Shown: in pieces, positions 46,194 through 59,500 of the stretch
How the letters are laid out: every line of letters starts with the position of its first letter
Position numbering within the stretch: the first letter of the stretch is position 1
NCBI RefSeq assembly: GCF_004027225.2
Contig: NC_044284.2
Span: forward strand, 42,952,420-43,016,419
Direction of reading: 5' to 3'
From: Strigops habroptila
Lineage: Eukaryota; Chordata; Aves; Psittaciformes; Psittacidae
Length of the DNA stretch: 64,000 bases
The notes under the pieces: generated by a model
What the model saw: only the letters and a program-made list of their open reading frames with translations
What the model was told of the DNA's origin: nothing
The model's database searches: none
Translations under genes and position numbers: made by a program

Positions 46194-48286
46194 CCCCTAG
46201 TAACTGAGTTTGGTCCCATGGTTTTTGACATCGCCAAAGTGGCTTGATGGGATTATAGGTGTTTATTCCTGGTTGCAAGTTGTTTATGATATATTTAATC
46301 GGTTTTGAAATCCATATTAAATAGCCCTGAGGGAGCTGTGTTCCTGCTGGGCCTCCGTTGCATAATGAAGTACATCACGAATATTTACCAAGTGTCACAA
46401 TATTCCAGACTTGGGCTTCTGTTTCTGGGGAGAATGAATCACTGCATTGCTGGTTCCCCACCCTACTCGCCTTTCCTAAAGGAGGCTTGGATTTTGTGGC
46501 AGATTATGGAGATGTGAAGTGAGAATCATCACAGCCTAGCTAGAGGAGCAGTTGACCAAGGCTGTGATTGAATTTTCTGTTTGAACTGTCCTTGTGGCAT
46601 TAAGCACAGAGCACAGAAAGGTGTCGCCTTGTGCTCGGGTGGTGGAGCAAAGAGCATAGGTTTTTAGCTGGTTCCCCCAAGAAAAACGTATTGTATGGTC
46701 ACATGGGAAATATCTTCTGAACCCACTAGCTGCTCTTGTGGGACGACAGACACCTCAAAGGGGTGGTGAAATCCCAGCAGGTTTTATGGCAGTCTGGTAG
46801 GGTGTAGAGAAGGATGCCAGCAGTGCCTCCTCCTGAGGGGGAAATGCAGCACACATTCAACCTCTTACTAGCCGCTGTGTTGTAGACTGCGTTAGTGGAA
46901 GCTCATGCATGCATGGAGGCAAGGTGCCACCAGCCCTACAGCATGGGTCTGTAGGAACTTGTCCTTTGGCACCCTGTGCTATGACTACAGCACTTTTACA
47001 GCCAGGGGTCCAAGGGTCCTCCAGGACAGTTTTTACTCCTAGATTTGCTGGCCCTTCTCACGTTTTTTATTCCTGCATTGATCTGTAAACATATGGTATG
47101 TACCTAACCTGCTGTTTCTTTTCCTGCATGCGTTTTGCTGGACCCAGCTGGTCTGCACTGTAGCCCTGGAAGGTGCTGTGAAGTGGGGATGGGAGCTCAG
47201 TAGAGGTGCACTGTGTGTCTGCTGGGACTACAGTAGCATAATTTTGAGAGAAGTTTCTTTCAAACAAGGATATCTGGAGGATGCTGATTGAGAAGGGAAG
47301 GGAGCAGTGATGCCAAAGCTGAGGACTGAGGGCCACCTCCTACAATGGAAAGCCTGGCATCTGCAAGGTTGAGTCTGTGGCGGCCAAAGCTGGGAAGAGA
47401 GGCCTGATGAGCAAGCCAGTGAGCATCTATTTCAGCTGACATATAGCTTTCTGGGCTCCTCTCTCACCTCCAGAGGCTGAGAAAAGGTTATGCCAGTGTT
47501 TAAAGCAACGTCCCAGACAGTCTGGATTTGTCATGCCCATATGGAGTGGATATTTACCTTGAGGTGGCAGCCCAGGACGTCTTGGTGCCTTGTGTTCCTG
47601 GAAGGGAAGGTTAGAAGAGAGGTGGGGGGAGCCAGCTAGGCTGTTAGCAAGTCACTACATCCTATTGCAGCATCCAGTTCATATTCCACCCAATTTTTCC
47701 CCCATTTCTGGCTAGAGAAATTTTCCTACAGGAGAAACTCCAGCCAGTCAGCGAGACTGCTGGGCAGGGCAAACGTCCAAAGAGCCGCTCAATATCTGGC
47801 TAGGACCCTCTCCACATCTTGATGAGCTGCTTAGGCAGCGAAACTGCTTTTGCACCGAGAGCTGGAATTCATCAGGAGCCTGGGGACATTGCTTCCTGCT
47901 CTGAGCCCGCCAGCGGATGAACTTCTCCTGTGGCCTCCTTGACCAAAGTAAAACCAAAGTTATCCATGGCCCTGTGCATGTGGGGTAAGACAAAATTGCC
48001 AACTGCAGCTGCTGAGCAGGCAGGCTTGGAGAACAAAAATTGCATCCAGCTCTGAAGGAGACCAGCAGTCCCAGGGGCACTTGGAAAAAAGTGGGGTGCC
48101 TGGGGGTAATGGAGCAGGGTAGGTGGCAGCAGAAGGCAGCATCCATGTAGCTTCCAGTCATCTCTTGTAGCCAGTGTAAGTGCTGGACCAGTCAAGGTTA
48201 GGTAGGTTTTGAACCCATGGGGGCCTTTAGTAGTCTGCTGTTCGATCTCAGTTTTGTTGTTTTTGTGGCTGCTGAATGAGTGGTGG

Positions 48287-48324
48287 GCTAAGCTGCAGCC
48301 GGTGTGCTAAGCTGCAGCCGGTGT
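48287..48324. repeat. Perfect 19-bp tandem duplication
   Basis: The unit GCTAAGCTGCAGCCGGTGT occurs twice without mismatch (48287-48305 and 48306-48324), followed by GCTGGC. Perfect identity suggests a recent event or a short variable-number locus. Confidence 0.92.
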
Positions 48325-50147
48325 GCTGGCAAAGCCTGCTCAGTACTTCTGGAAATCACCCTCTTTTTTGGAAGCATTACCAATACGACACACATTTGGA
48401 GAGAAAAAAAAAAGAGTCATGCTCACAGCTTTCAAAGAGTCATCACTTCTATGTGTCAGTTCAGCAGAGTCGCGGCTTTGCAGGGATAGATTGGACTTTA
48501 ATAAGGAAAAGTGCCTGAGCCGTAAGAGTGAAAACAGAGTGTTAATGCTCTGGGCCTGGTGCTGCAGAAAGGGCTGCCCTAGCCAGTGGCTCTGCAGGCA
48601 GCTCCTGTCCCCATGAAGTCTGGGCTGGTTTCCTGTAAAGCTTTACAAGTGCTCTCCCCCACCCTGTGGCTTGAAATGCCGGTAGTACTTGATACCTGTT
48701 ATCCTTCTGCGTCCTGCACAGCGTCGTACTTCCCCCACATGAAAGGTACAGAGCAGAGGTTTGTGAGTCCAGCAACTGAGTTGCTGCTTGGGATGGATGA
48801 CTCCCATGCTGACAGTGCTGGAGAAAGCTGGTGACAAGTCTGTGTCTTTTCTGAGCATGTTTTCTCCCATTTGGCACTGCGAAACCTGTCCTAGACACGA
48901 GCTGGTAGTGTAGCCTGACCAGTCTTGGGTGCTTGAAGTTGTCGGATCAAATGTACTGGTGACTTTGCAGTGACAGAGAGAAAAAGAGTTTTCAAGACCA
49001 GTCCAGAGGCAAGCTTTGCATCCTGCTGCCTTCACTGAATGCTGACGGCAGCCTGTACTTCTCTGTGAATCGGGGATGAGGAGCTAAGGTGATGGTGGAA
49101 ACACAGGTCTGCATTTTATCCAAACACACAAGGCAGCCTGCTGGGGAGGGCATTTGTCTGCTCCATGTGTTCCCCAGGCAGTGTAGTGTCGCTCAGCTTC
49201 GGGGTACCGTGGGGCAGGGTTTATAGGGTGCAGTGTTTGCCGGAGCCTACCCAGAAAAGGTTTGCACCCAAGTCTGTATTGAAACAGTAGGGTTTGGGTT
49301 TTTTTCCCCTTCCAAACATCAGTTGAGATGGACCAGCAGGATAAACCCAGACTGTCCTTTATTGCTTCAAAATGCCTTTGTGCCTTGGCCACATGAGGTC
49401 ATGAGGTCTTTTTTTCTGTATACTTGCTGCCATAACTTGACCAAGTTCACTTTGCTGTGCCTCAGTTTTACTACCCATGTAACTGGGTACAGTCTTGGCC
49501 CCTAAGTAAGGGCTCTGAAATCGGCTGGATGTGTGTTATATAAGAGCTTGGCTTCAACAGTGATTCGTGAAGGTTCTCCTCCCTCTGCATCGCCCCCAGC
49601 AAACTGCAGTTTCATCTGCCTCTGTCTCTGGAATTGACCATCTTCTGTGTTAATTAACTGATTAGCGTTGAGGAGATCCCCTTCTGTGAACTGGAGCAAC
49701 TTCTAGCAAGTTTGTTCTTGCAGGGAACCCACCTTCTGCTCAGGTACACCTGAGTGCACCCCATGCCCTTGAGGCAAGTTGTGTTTGTTGCATTAACCCA
49801 TCCCTGGGGTGAAACAGTTTTCAGTGGCAGATTTTTGCATGTGGACTTGGATCTCCTGAACATCTTGAGATGCTTGGGCTCTCCAGAAGCCCAAAGGATG
49901 CAAAGAGCTGCATGTCCCTGGAGCATTTGGTGGCAAGCAGTGAAATTCTCAGTGGCTGGTTGGGATGGTCATGCTCTTTTTCTCTGCTATAGCCTGGTCT
50001 TGAAGGTTTGGACAAAAAGATCTTTACTTACAGTTTGTTTCATTTGGACAACTGCTGATCCGTCTCATGGAAACTAGAGGAACCACTCAGGAATAAATGC
50101 TTGTGACGCACTGCTTGTTTGGGATTTGGTTTTCATTGTTTCTCCTT

Positions 50148-50162
50148 AAAAAAAAAAAAAAA
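50148..50162. repeat. A15 homopolymer
   Basis: A run of 15 A followed by CAACAAAAACCCC. No retroelement body is recognised upstream. Confidence 0.8.
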
Positions 50163-53100
50163 CAACAAAAACCCCAGCTAATCAGTGAAAAGAAACAATC
50201 ACCTGTGATTTAGGAGAGGGATCTCTCACTGTAAATAATAAATTAGTGTCAGGAGACCAGGCAGACAGAATGGTTGATGAATATCCTGCAGGCTGAAAGT
50301 TGTTTATCAAGCCTGTTTGAAGACTTATGACTAACAAGCTCATTTACAGAGTTTGGAGTCTGTTCATGAACTGTTCTCCAGCTGGGAGGATGTGGGAATC
50401 ATCAGAAAATGTATTCACAAGTTACTAGATCATTTAAAAAAACGATCAAACAAACAAAGACTGGTTTTTGGAAGGGAACTGTAAATTCCTCCTTCCCCCC
50501 ACTGGGTTTTCTCAGGCATTACTGTTAGCAAAACGAGGGGCCCAGAGAAGAATGGAGAACCCCGCATTGCTCACTAGTGACCTATTTTGGTGCTAACCCT
50601 TCTTCTGCATGCCCCACCACCAGCCAAGTCCTCCAGCTGCGGGAGAGCTGGTCCCCGATGCGATGTGCTCTGCAAGGTCTGGTAGTGGGTGCCTGATGGG
50701 ATAGATCCATCTCTTCTCCACCTGTGATTCCCAGTGGGGAAGTTGGGCTTGCTGGGGGAAGTGGCTGCTCCCACTCATCTGATGAACTTACAGAGCAGAT
50801 CTCCCCCACGTCACAGCCCAGTACGTTTCTGCATGTTGCCGTGTAAAGGAGGGTGTCATGGTAGCCACTGGTGTCAACCTGCTGTCTCTAAGGGAGAACG
50901 AATTCATAAGGAGCCTGTGCTGGAGCGCTGTGGCTCTGTGCCCTTTGCAATTCTGTTCACCTGGCCTTGAATCAACTCTCCCGCTCAATGCAAAACACTG
51001 TATCTTTATGAAGAGAGGCAGACGTTTTTCACCCCCAGCATCTCCTGTAGTTCTGCCTCATTTGTGGAATGTCCTCTCATTGTGCTCAGCATGGAGAGGG
51101 CTCCAGGTGTGCTCCATTTGGACAAGCTGCATGTCAGGAAGTTGCAAACTGGGTCAAAAATGTCCAGAGAAGAAAAGTGGTAGGGAGAGTTCCAGCATCC
51201 AGTTTAGGAGGAAAGAAGAGGTGGGTATAAACTGATCACCAAGCCCACCTACTTCTTTTGCAGCAAGGAACATGCAAGTGAGGTAGTAGGGAAATCCTCC
51301 CAAGTCTAGTGAGGATAGGAAAACCCTGGAAGAGGTGGTGTGGGGATGCTGTGGAGGCCATAGGCGCAGATCTGATGGAGGCAAAAATGTGAAAGAATTA
51401 ACAGTGTAGAGCTCATCGTGCCTTGAGACGGGAGTCCTCTCCCCAAGTTTCAGTGGCTGTGTGACTTTAGTGGAAATGTGCCTGTGTGCTTAACCCTGTA
51501 TTTGTCTGTCCTGGCCAGCACAGTGGTGCTGCCTCCCATTTTCTCCTGCTTTCCAAGCAGGTTGCTGTGCTGTTTTCAGCTGGGGTGCCTGTGTGGCAAG
51601 AAGGACGCATCCAGCTGAGGAGAACTACATGAATGGGGAATGGACACAGTCACAGAGAGTGACCCACTGCTGGGAAACCAGTCAACAGACTTCCTAGACC
51701 TGCCTTTTGGTTTGAATGTTGTGAGCTGGAAGTAGCTGGTGTGATGGAAGATAAACTAGGATGTGATTAGAAGAAAATCGCCCCAGAAAGCTGCCCTTCA
51801 TCAGTCTGGGCAGGTTCATCTCTACCTTTCCAAATGCTGTGTGCTTCTGGCTAGAGGTAGTCTGTGTCTGGAGGAGCTTACAGCGAGCAAGTGGAGAGGA
51901 CACCTTGTTTTCAGAGAGTTGAAGCACTCTGTGCAGAGCTGGGTACCGGATCCTGATTTTCTCACCAGCAGTGGTGCCAGGCTCCCTGTTCTCCCCGCCT
52001 CTCTTACTACACCCATGGCACTGCTCCCCAGGCATCCTTGGAAGGGCTTTGCTCCCTGCTGTGCTTCCCGGTCTCTGCTTCGAGTGGGAATGCTTTTGCT
52101 TGTGTGACGTATCGCGGACCCTCTTGGGCCATGTAAAGCTGAGTCATTCCAGGTATTTGTGATGATGGATTCAAATCCCTCTTTCCATGACTCTCTAGGA
52201 AGGGGTCTTTTTTTCCTCTTTAATCCATCAGAGAAAGGTAGAACAAGAGCCAGTGGCTGGGAGCAAAAGCCAGACATGCATTTAAAGGGGGTAGAAAACA
52301 TGCATTTTTTAACTGTGAGATGCTACGTAATCACTAGAAAGAACTCTGAAGGAGAGCGTTGGCTTCTCCATCCGTGAATGTCTGGAAGCTCTTTTGGAAG
52401 AGCTGCTTTTGTCAGCCGTTGAGTTATTGGTCTCGCTAGCGGGGAAACTGGGTGAAATGCTATGGCTGAGTCTTACACAGAAACCAGCGAACTGGAGAGC
52501 TCAGCTTTGGCCGTGGGATGGATGGATAGATGCACTGCAGCATTCCTGTGCAATTCGATGTCAGGAATATTCCTGCCAGGAAATTGGATCACAGGACCAG
52601 ATGGAGAATGCAGATCCACTCGATGTGAGTCTGTTTACAGGTTTGAACCAAAACATAGCAAGAAACACAAAAGGAAAGCAATGTCCTCATCTCTGATCAT
52701 AACTCAGGCCCTTATGTGAACCAGCTGACACATTTATAGGACAGTCCTCTCTTCAAAATCCCACTGCTAGGAATATCAGACATAGGAAAGCCTCTGCAGA
52801 GCTACAAAGGGCGAACGTCAGACATGGAAGTAGCCCAACTTGCTCTCATATTTTGGGACCTCTTCTGGGTTTGCTGCAGTTCTGAAGAAAACAGGCTGTT
52901 GCTTGAAATTTCTGGTATTTCTGGCCAGGTTGAGTCTATATGAACATTGTCTCTTGTAATCGCAACCCTGTTGGCACTAGGTAAAATGAGGAAAACAGGG
53001 AGAGCTGCAAATGGAATCAGTGGTGGGGAGGGAGATAAATGTGCTCGGCATCCTCACAGGACACAGGGGCTCTGAATTGGTAGGGAATGTCAGAGATGAC

Positions 53101-54481
53101 TTTGCAGGGCTGGCACCAAGGAAAGGGAGCAAAAGGGTCATGATGATCAGAGCCATCATTCACCACCCGAGTCTGCACTCCATTTTGTATTCGCTTGTCA
53201 CTAGCCAGGGAGGAGCCCACTAAACAAGGAATGGCCAACGAGTGGCTCCCCTGGGAGCGTTTGTAGCACTAAACCCTTGTGGCTGGTCCTCCACTGGGAC
53301 AGGAGCAATTTTTTGTCCCGCCAGGCTGGACATTTCCCAGCACCAGCGTTAAGTGCTTGCGGCCACATGCTCATGGCTATGCTGTTGGCCAAGAAGGATG
53401 GAGCACGGAGGTTTCCAAATGTGCTTTGTTCCTATAAGGGACATTAAGTAAAAATGTGCCGAGAAATGATTTGGCAAATGGTTTGGTTTGGAGGAATTTC
53501 ACACGTTCCTTCAGTATGACTAATGGGGATGAGGGGAAAAGATAAAAATAATCAAATTGCTCTTAAAACTTCGCTGGGCTGAGCCGTGTTCAAAACTCAG
53601 CCCAGGTGTGAAAAGTCAGGAGGTCTCTGAATTTGTCCCAGATTGACTCCAGGCAGGATTCAAGCTTCTGAAAAAATCCTAGTGCCTCCATGAGCATGTT
53701 AAACCTCTCCCAGGCAGAGCCATGGCTGTGGCTCTGGGGCATTTGGCATTACTGTGCGGTCCTCAGGTACACCCTGTCATACTTTGCAGCTGAGCCAGGG
53801 GCTGGGGGAGTCTGCATAGAGCATCCCTGGAGACCACCATCATCTTTGTCCAGGTCCTTCTTCTGAAAACATGGCTATCCACTGCTGCCCGTGATCAGGA
53901 GGTACCATACAGGACGGGTACAAGTAGGGTCATCCTAAACTGGCCACGAGGTGGCTGGATTTTGCTGGAGGCTGTACTCTGGCTGTTAGTCCTGCTTTAG
54001 GGCATCCTCTCTGTAAAGAGAAATATTCTTGCACTCCCGGTGTGCAAAAGAGAGGCAGGTACCTCCTGGGTAAAGTGCAGGCCCTGACCTGAGCTGCTCG
54101 TGTTGCTTGTTTTGAGAGTTGAGAGAATGCTCAACCCGCGGGGGAGAAAGACTGCTATTAGTTGTTGGCTAATAGCAGAAGCCGCTTGGGAAGAAGTACG
54201 AAACTTTCCTTCAACAATGTTGACAGTCACAACAGCCAAAGAGAAGGCACCTTCCTGCCTAAAAATGTGGCCAGGCACTTCTCGGGTGAATTGCTTCTAC
54301 ATTGAGAAATGCAGAAGCATTTCTGTTCAAATGCAACAGGCAGGAACTTTCTGTCAGATCCAGCTGTAGGGGGGAACCTCCTCCAAATTAAAGCAATTAT
54401 GGAGAAAGCAAATGTTTTGGGTAAATATTTTGATTCTGGTTTTCATTTAAAAGCAGTATCTGTGCTGGAGGGGGGGAAATA

Positions 54482-54612
54482 GGTTTTTTTGTTTGGTTTT
54501 TTTGGTTGGGTTTTTTTTTTTTGGTTTTTTTTTTTTAATAAGCCTCAAAATGGAAGGAAACCACTTTGACTTTTTCGTGGTTTTTGGTTTATTTTTTTGT
54601 TTTGTTTTTTCC
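54482..54612. repeat. T/G low-complexity tract
   Basis: Repeated T7-13 runs separated by GG or GGG fill 54482-54537, and a second T/G stretch lies at 54580-54611. The two are split by about 40 bases of ordinary sequence. Composition mirrors the A/C tract at 42305 on the opposite strand. Confidence 0.75.
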
Positions 54613-56899
54613 CCTGAATTTGTTTGCTAAAACTTTTAGAAGTCTTGTTAGAGGTGAGCTCCAAAAAGCTTTTAGAGTAGAGAGCCGAAAGCCATTGGTT
54701 GCTGCCAGTGTCCCGTGCCTCGCCGTGTTCTGGCGTGAGGCTGCCGGCAGAACACGGATATTCGGAGGGCAGAATGGAGGGGCTTTTCTGTTATTCTGGT
54801 GCCATCTACTGGTCCGAGCCCACAGAAGGGTCCGTGGCAGCGGAGAACGGGAGGGAAGCACAGGTGGACGGTGTGGTGTGGCCAGGGTCCCGCAGGAGCA
54901 AGGGCTGCTCACCCTCCCTGTGCAGGGCGCAGGAATGCTGTTGGTGCTGCACTCCCCATCGCCTTGGGCTCCACTTTCTCCTGGTTTAACACTTAAACTG
55001 GCGCAGCTGTACCAAAACCCGGGGCTCAGACTGCCCAGTCTGAGCCCTCAGCTCTTCCAGGTCTGGCCTCACAGAGGAAGGCAGGTGGTATGATGTGAAG
55101 GAGACAGCTGTTGGCGATGATGCTTCTGTCGCTGTGCACCTGTGGGTTGGGATGTCTGTGGAGCAATCGGTGCTGAGGTCTGCTGCGATTTCCCTTCACC
55201 TTATTAGAGCAGTGATATGTGCTGGTCTTGGTTTTTGGGTGTCATGTAACAGCTTGGACTTGCCCAGCAGCTTGATCTCTTGCTGCCAGTGTTAATAATT
55301 CTTTTTTCCTTTTACTGAGCCACCGTTTTTTCAAGAAAATTGCCGGAGCTGAATTACCTTTGTAGTTCCTGTTCAAATTGACAAATTGTGGTCGAAATTA
55401 GCCAACAACTCGAAAACTGCCAGGGAGATCAGAGGCAAAGAGCATGTCATATTGTAAGCAATTTCTCCGGAAAGCCAGTTGAAACCAGTTGGGGAAGTTG
55501 GGCTGCCCTTTTGGAAGGCACCTTCAAGGGTTTTGGTTGTCAGAGCAGCCCATCCAAGGATGCAGTCTCCTCTCCAGGTGCTCAGCTCCTGTGGGGGGCT
55601 GGAGCGAGCTCTGTCCCATGACTTCTCCTCTGTTGCCACCTCTCTCCTGCCACACATTGCACATTGGCTTTGCTCTCCCAGTGGCTGGGTCAGCCCCGCA
55701 TGGCGTGTCCCTGGGGACAGGATGTCCTGTTGTGGCTGCTTCAAAGGGCCAAAGCCCTTCTGCAACTTGCTTTGCTCCAACGTGGCAACTTTACTCTGAG
55801 CATGACACAGCCTGCCTTGAACTCGGCCGCCACAGGGAGCAAGGAGGAGGCAAAGCCGGGAAAGGGGAAGAGATCTTTGTTGGGGTTTTCTGACAAACTT
55901 TCCCACTTATTTTATTTTACAGTTTAAAGGCAAGACCCACAGCAGGCAATCTAATAGCTCGGGAGGACTATCTCTGCCATGCAAATGTACTGTCTGTTCT
56001 AGCAAACACAGGAGGTGTTACCCCTTTTGGTTACTTCCAGTGGTAACTTTTTAAAGTGCTTGGGTTTCAAGCCTTGAAATTTCCCTGGCTCATTTTCTCC
56101 AATGATTTGAGAGGAGTCAGAGCCCTTTCTGTGTGAAAACTGGAGGCATGGAGAGTTTTTGGACACAGGCTGTGCCTGAAAGCTGGAAAGGCTGATGCTC
56201 AGGTCGTGGGGACTGCCAGCTGAGAGAGGATATCCCAGAGCCAGTTGCAGGGATTCAGCACTGGTTTGGGGCAGCCTAGCCTGTTTGAGTCAGTGCTAGT
56301 GGAGCTGGTAATGGAACTACAAGGCAGATGTGGTTAGGGTGGATGTGGGCACCCATCTCTCTGGACATGGCTCTCAGTGAGTGCAGCAGCAGGTCTCCCA
56401 AAGCAGGCAGTGAGAATATGACTTTTTACTTTGCTGTAGGCTGACAGGTAACTAGGGAAGGATACAGCCTGTGCCCAGGAGTGAGAGATTTAGTATTTTA
56501 TTACCTCTATGCCCAGGTGATCAATCCAATAAAACTGCCAGAGCAACTGCAAAACAAATGCCTGAGCAACAGAAGAGGTTAGTGGGAGAAACCTGCACAT
56601 CTTATCACAGCCTGGGCTTAGCAAGCAAGAGGACTTGAAGTCATCTGTGCATAAATGATAATCATTGGGAGCGCTTTTGTCTCCTCTGTTCATATAGGGC
56701 AAGATCAGAGTGCTGTTAGCCAGAATGAAATGTAATATTTGTTTTAGTACCTCATCTATCCTTTATCAGGGATGAGGGGATGAATTTTCCAGTTTAAAAG
56801 GAGCTTGTCTCCAGCTCCTGCAATCCTCCTAACGCTGGGAACAGATATGGTCAAAATATTACTTGGGTTTACTTTATATGAAGACTTTTTTCTTTTGTT

Positions 56900-57240
56900 T
56901 GCGTTTGATTCAGGAAAGCATCTCTATTCATGGACACTTAAACTATCTGCAAAGTAAAAGTGGTGTCTAAGCTGGGAGCGGCCCCTGTGTCCACTGTGAA
57001 TTTGGCAAGTGAATTCCTCGCTCAGGAGCGAGCCCGCAGCAGCAGATGACACACCGTTCGATACGCTTCTTCCCTTCAGATGTTGGGAAGTAAAATGTGA
57101 TTCCGATACAAACCTTTGACGATGTTGACTTAGTCCCCCTGTGTGTCTCTGTATAAGGAGAATAAATTTAAAAGGCCTGTTTTCCTTGATAAAAAGCTAG
57201 GAGAGGACTCGAGGGTCTGCCCTGTCGAAAATGCTGTCTG
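56900..57240. promoter_or_regulatory. Candidate regulatory element F in PRRX1 intron 1
   Basis: This complex, repeat-free block has unusually many CpGs for its surroundings and a perfect 7-base inverted repeat, CTCGCTC-AG-GAGCGAG, at 57017-57032. A CAGATGACACACC element follows. The role is inferred from texture only. Confidence 0.22.
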
Positions 57241-59149
57241 ACTTCTGGAGCAGGAAATGGCTGAGATATTCCTGCGCAGCTACCTTGAGCTGGGCATTTC
57301 AGCCTGTAGTTATGCGCCTGCCTGCAAGTGGCTTGAGCTTCAAAAGGCTCTGCAGGTGGGTTTAGCTGTCACACTTCAGCTTTTAAAATTGAGCCAACTG
57401 GTTAACGATAGACCATTACTACCAGATGCCAGCTTTTGCCTGGCTCACAAATAGAGTGTCCAAAGCCTTTATGGGAGAACCGTCGTTTAGTGCAATAATG
57501 TGCTATGCCAGTGCAGCGGGACCAAAGTCTAGTCTCAGCTGTGGACTCCTTGAAGGACCGTGGCTCTTAATTCTTTTCTTTTTTTAAGCTCCAGATTCTG
57601 GGGTCATGTGAAAACCTGGCATAAAAAAAAAAAAAGAAAAAGTACATCTCTGGCAGCGTGTGTAAGTCAGAAGGATGAGATTGAGCCAGCTTCCAGAGGG
57701 TGCCCTGAGAGGAGGCACAGTCTGTCCAGAGCCTGTCTTAATGCCAGTCTTCTCCAGACGCAATTGTGCAGTTCTCTGAGTGTTCATCTTACAGTGCATG
57801 AGCATTTAGGTTGGTCCCAGTTTGACTGTTCCTGCTGCGCGTGAACAAAGCTGGGTGGCAAAGCCAAGGGCAAGCTACTCCCTCTTTCCCAGCCCAGTAA
57901 AGATTCACAGACACATTTAATTTCAAGCCAAGTGACAATTCCTGGGCTTGCAGGAGCAGGGGTTAACTCAAAGGCTGCAGTTGCCATGCAAGCATCTAGG
58001 TTTTGCAAATGCTGGAGCAGAGTGAGCCGACACGGGGCAGGCTGCCTGCTGCTGGCTGCAGCCATGTACAGAAAGACTGCTTTTGCCCCTTGTGTTTTTG
58101 TTGTTGCTGCACGAGTCCCAGGAATGGTTAAATATCCTGCTAGGGCAAGGTAAATGAAGGGTTTTTGCCCAATAAACCCCTGTCTTTGTAGATCTACTGG
58201 AGCTGCGTGCCTCTGACTCAGGCTGGGGAAGGAAACAAGTTCTTGCAGAGCACAGGGACAGGAGCATTTTGAAGCTCACTGAGCAGGGTTTGCAGCAGGA
58301 AAACATGGCTCAGGCTGACCTCTCCAGAGCCTGCTCTGGGAGCTGAGGCAGAGATTGTTTCTGGACCAAGAATCTCTGTCAGTTTTTCCAGGTTAACTCA
58401 AGATAGCACTGGCCTGGTGCAGGCAGCCGAGTGACAGTCTTTCCCTTCCCATGCGTACATGCTCTCTGCAGAGTGCTCCCGCATGTGTTGTATGCACACA
58501 GAACTCGTCCCGAGCAAACACCAGGAAAGTCCTGACTCAGGTTTCCTTTTCTGGGGTGTTCGGCAAGACAGTGGGAAGAGGTTTCAGGGTCTGGTGAGTT
58601 CACTGGCAGAGCTCTTTAATCCTCTTGGGGAGGTGGGAATGATCCCACAGGACAGGGGCAGCTCAGCTGTCTCTCGTCCTGGCACACAGCTGAGCTGTGC
58701 AGGATCAGGAGGTGATAGGGCTCCCAAATCACCATGCTGGAACCAGAGCCAGGTAACCCACCTGCTGGTCTCCATGCTGTTGACTTCAGTCTGTCCCAAC
58801 TGAACATCCAGCCTGGAGGAATGGGATACTTCCCTCTTATTCCTGATAAGCACTAATGAGCTGTGAGGCTAACAAGCTTGAGGTTTCTTGCTCCAAATGG
58901 AGCAAGATGCTGCTTTGTGGCTCGGAGGTTCTCTGCAGCCCAAGTAGAGCCAGCACAAGCCTGGCTCTGCCGGCTGCCCATCAGCCAGCTCTGCAAGGCC
59001 CTTGCGGAAATCAGCTTGCCATGTCCTGAGTCCTGTGGCTGAACTTGGCAGGCACATGAGCCGGAGCATTGGGGAGACGGGGTGTCACCAGTCTTAAACC
59101 AGGCGGCAGCCTCCCAAGAAGGAGCAGGAAGCGCAGAGTCCCCAATCCC

Positions 59150-59500
59150 CCTGCTGAACTGGCAGCTCACGCCAAGTATTGTAGCCGAGCGTGTTTGCAG
59201 CATTTTATGGAGCATAATCTGTTGTCATTGAAGCCGATGGCAAATTCCGTACTTTCTGCAGCTGACGCTAAATAGGTCTTTTGAAGGTTGTAATTTCTTG
59301 TTTAACTGATGCCAGTTGCAAATTCTTTGTGCTGAGGAATAACCCCTTAGCGCCAAATAAAATACAGTGGAAGTCTGTGGCATGTTTTTCAGCGTATTGT
59401 TAGTTACAGCTCTCCTGACAGAGCACATTCTATGCCGAAGATAAATGCTTGGGAGCGTCTTGCCAATTCATGTCCGAAAGGGCTTTTCTTGGATGTCCTC
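59150..59500. promoter_or_regulatory. Candidate regulatory element G in PRRX1 intron 1
   Basis: The block is single-copy and dense in retained CpG (GCCGAGCGTG near 59183, GACGC near 59266, TTAGCGCC near 59348, CAGCGT near 59392) within AT-rich DNA. It has no coding signal. It is a candidate conserved non-coding element by texture; conservation was not tested. Confidence 0.22.

Noticed and set aside
46130-46200. Possible CR1 tail next to a T19 run
   Set aside because: Only ACAGAATTACAGAACCATAG is faintly similar. The GGTTGG and GGGACCTT parts of CR1 are missing.
54566-55093. A 175-codon + strand frame in PRRX1 intron 1
   Set aside because: It begins in T-rich simple sequence that gives an artificial Phe/Leu-rich start resembling a signal peptide. 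No family likeness follows.
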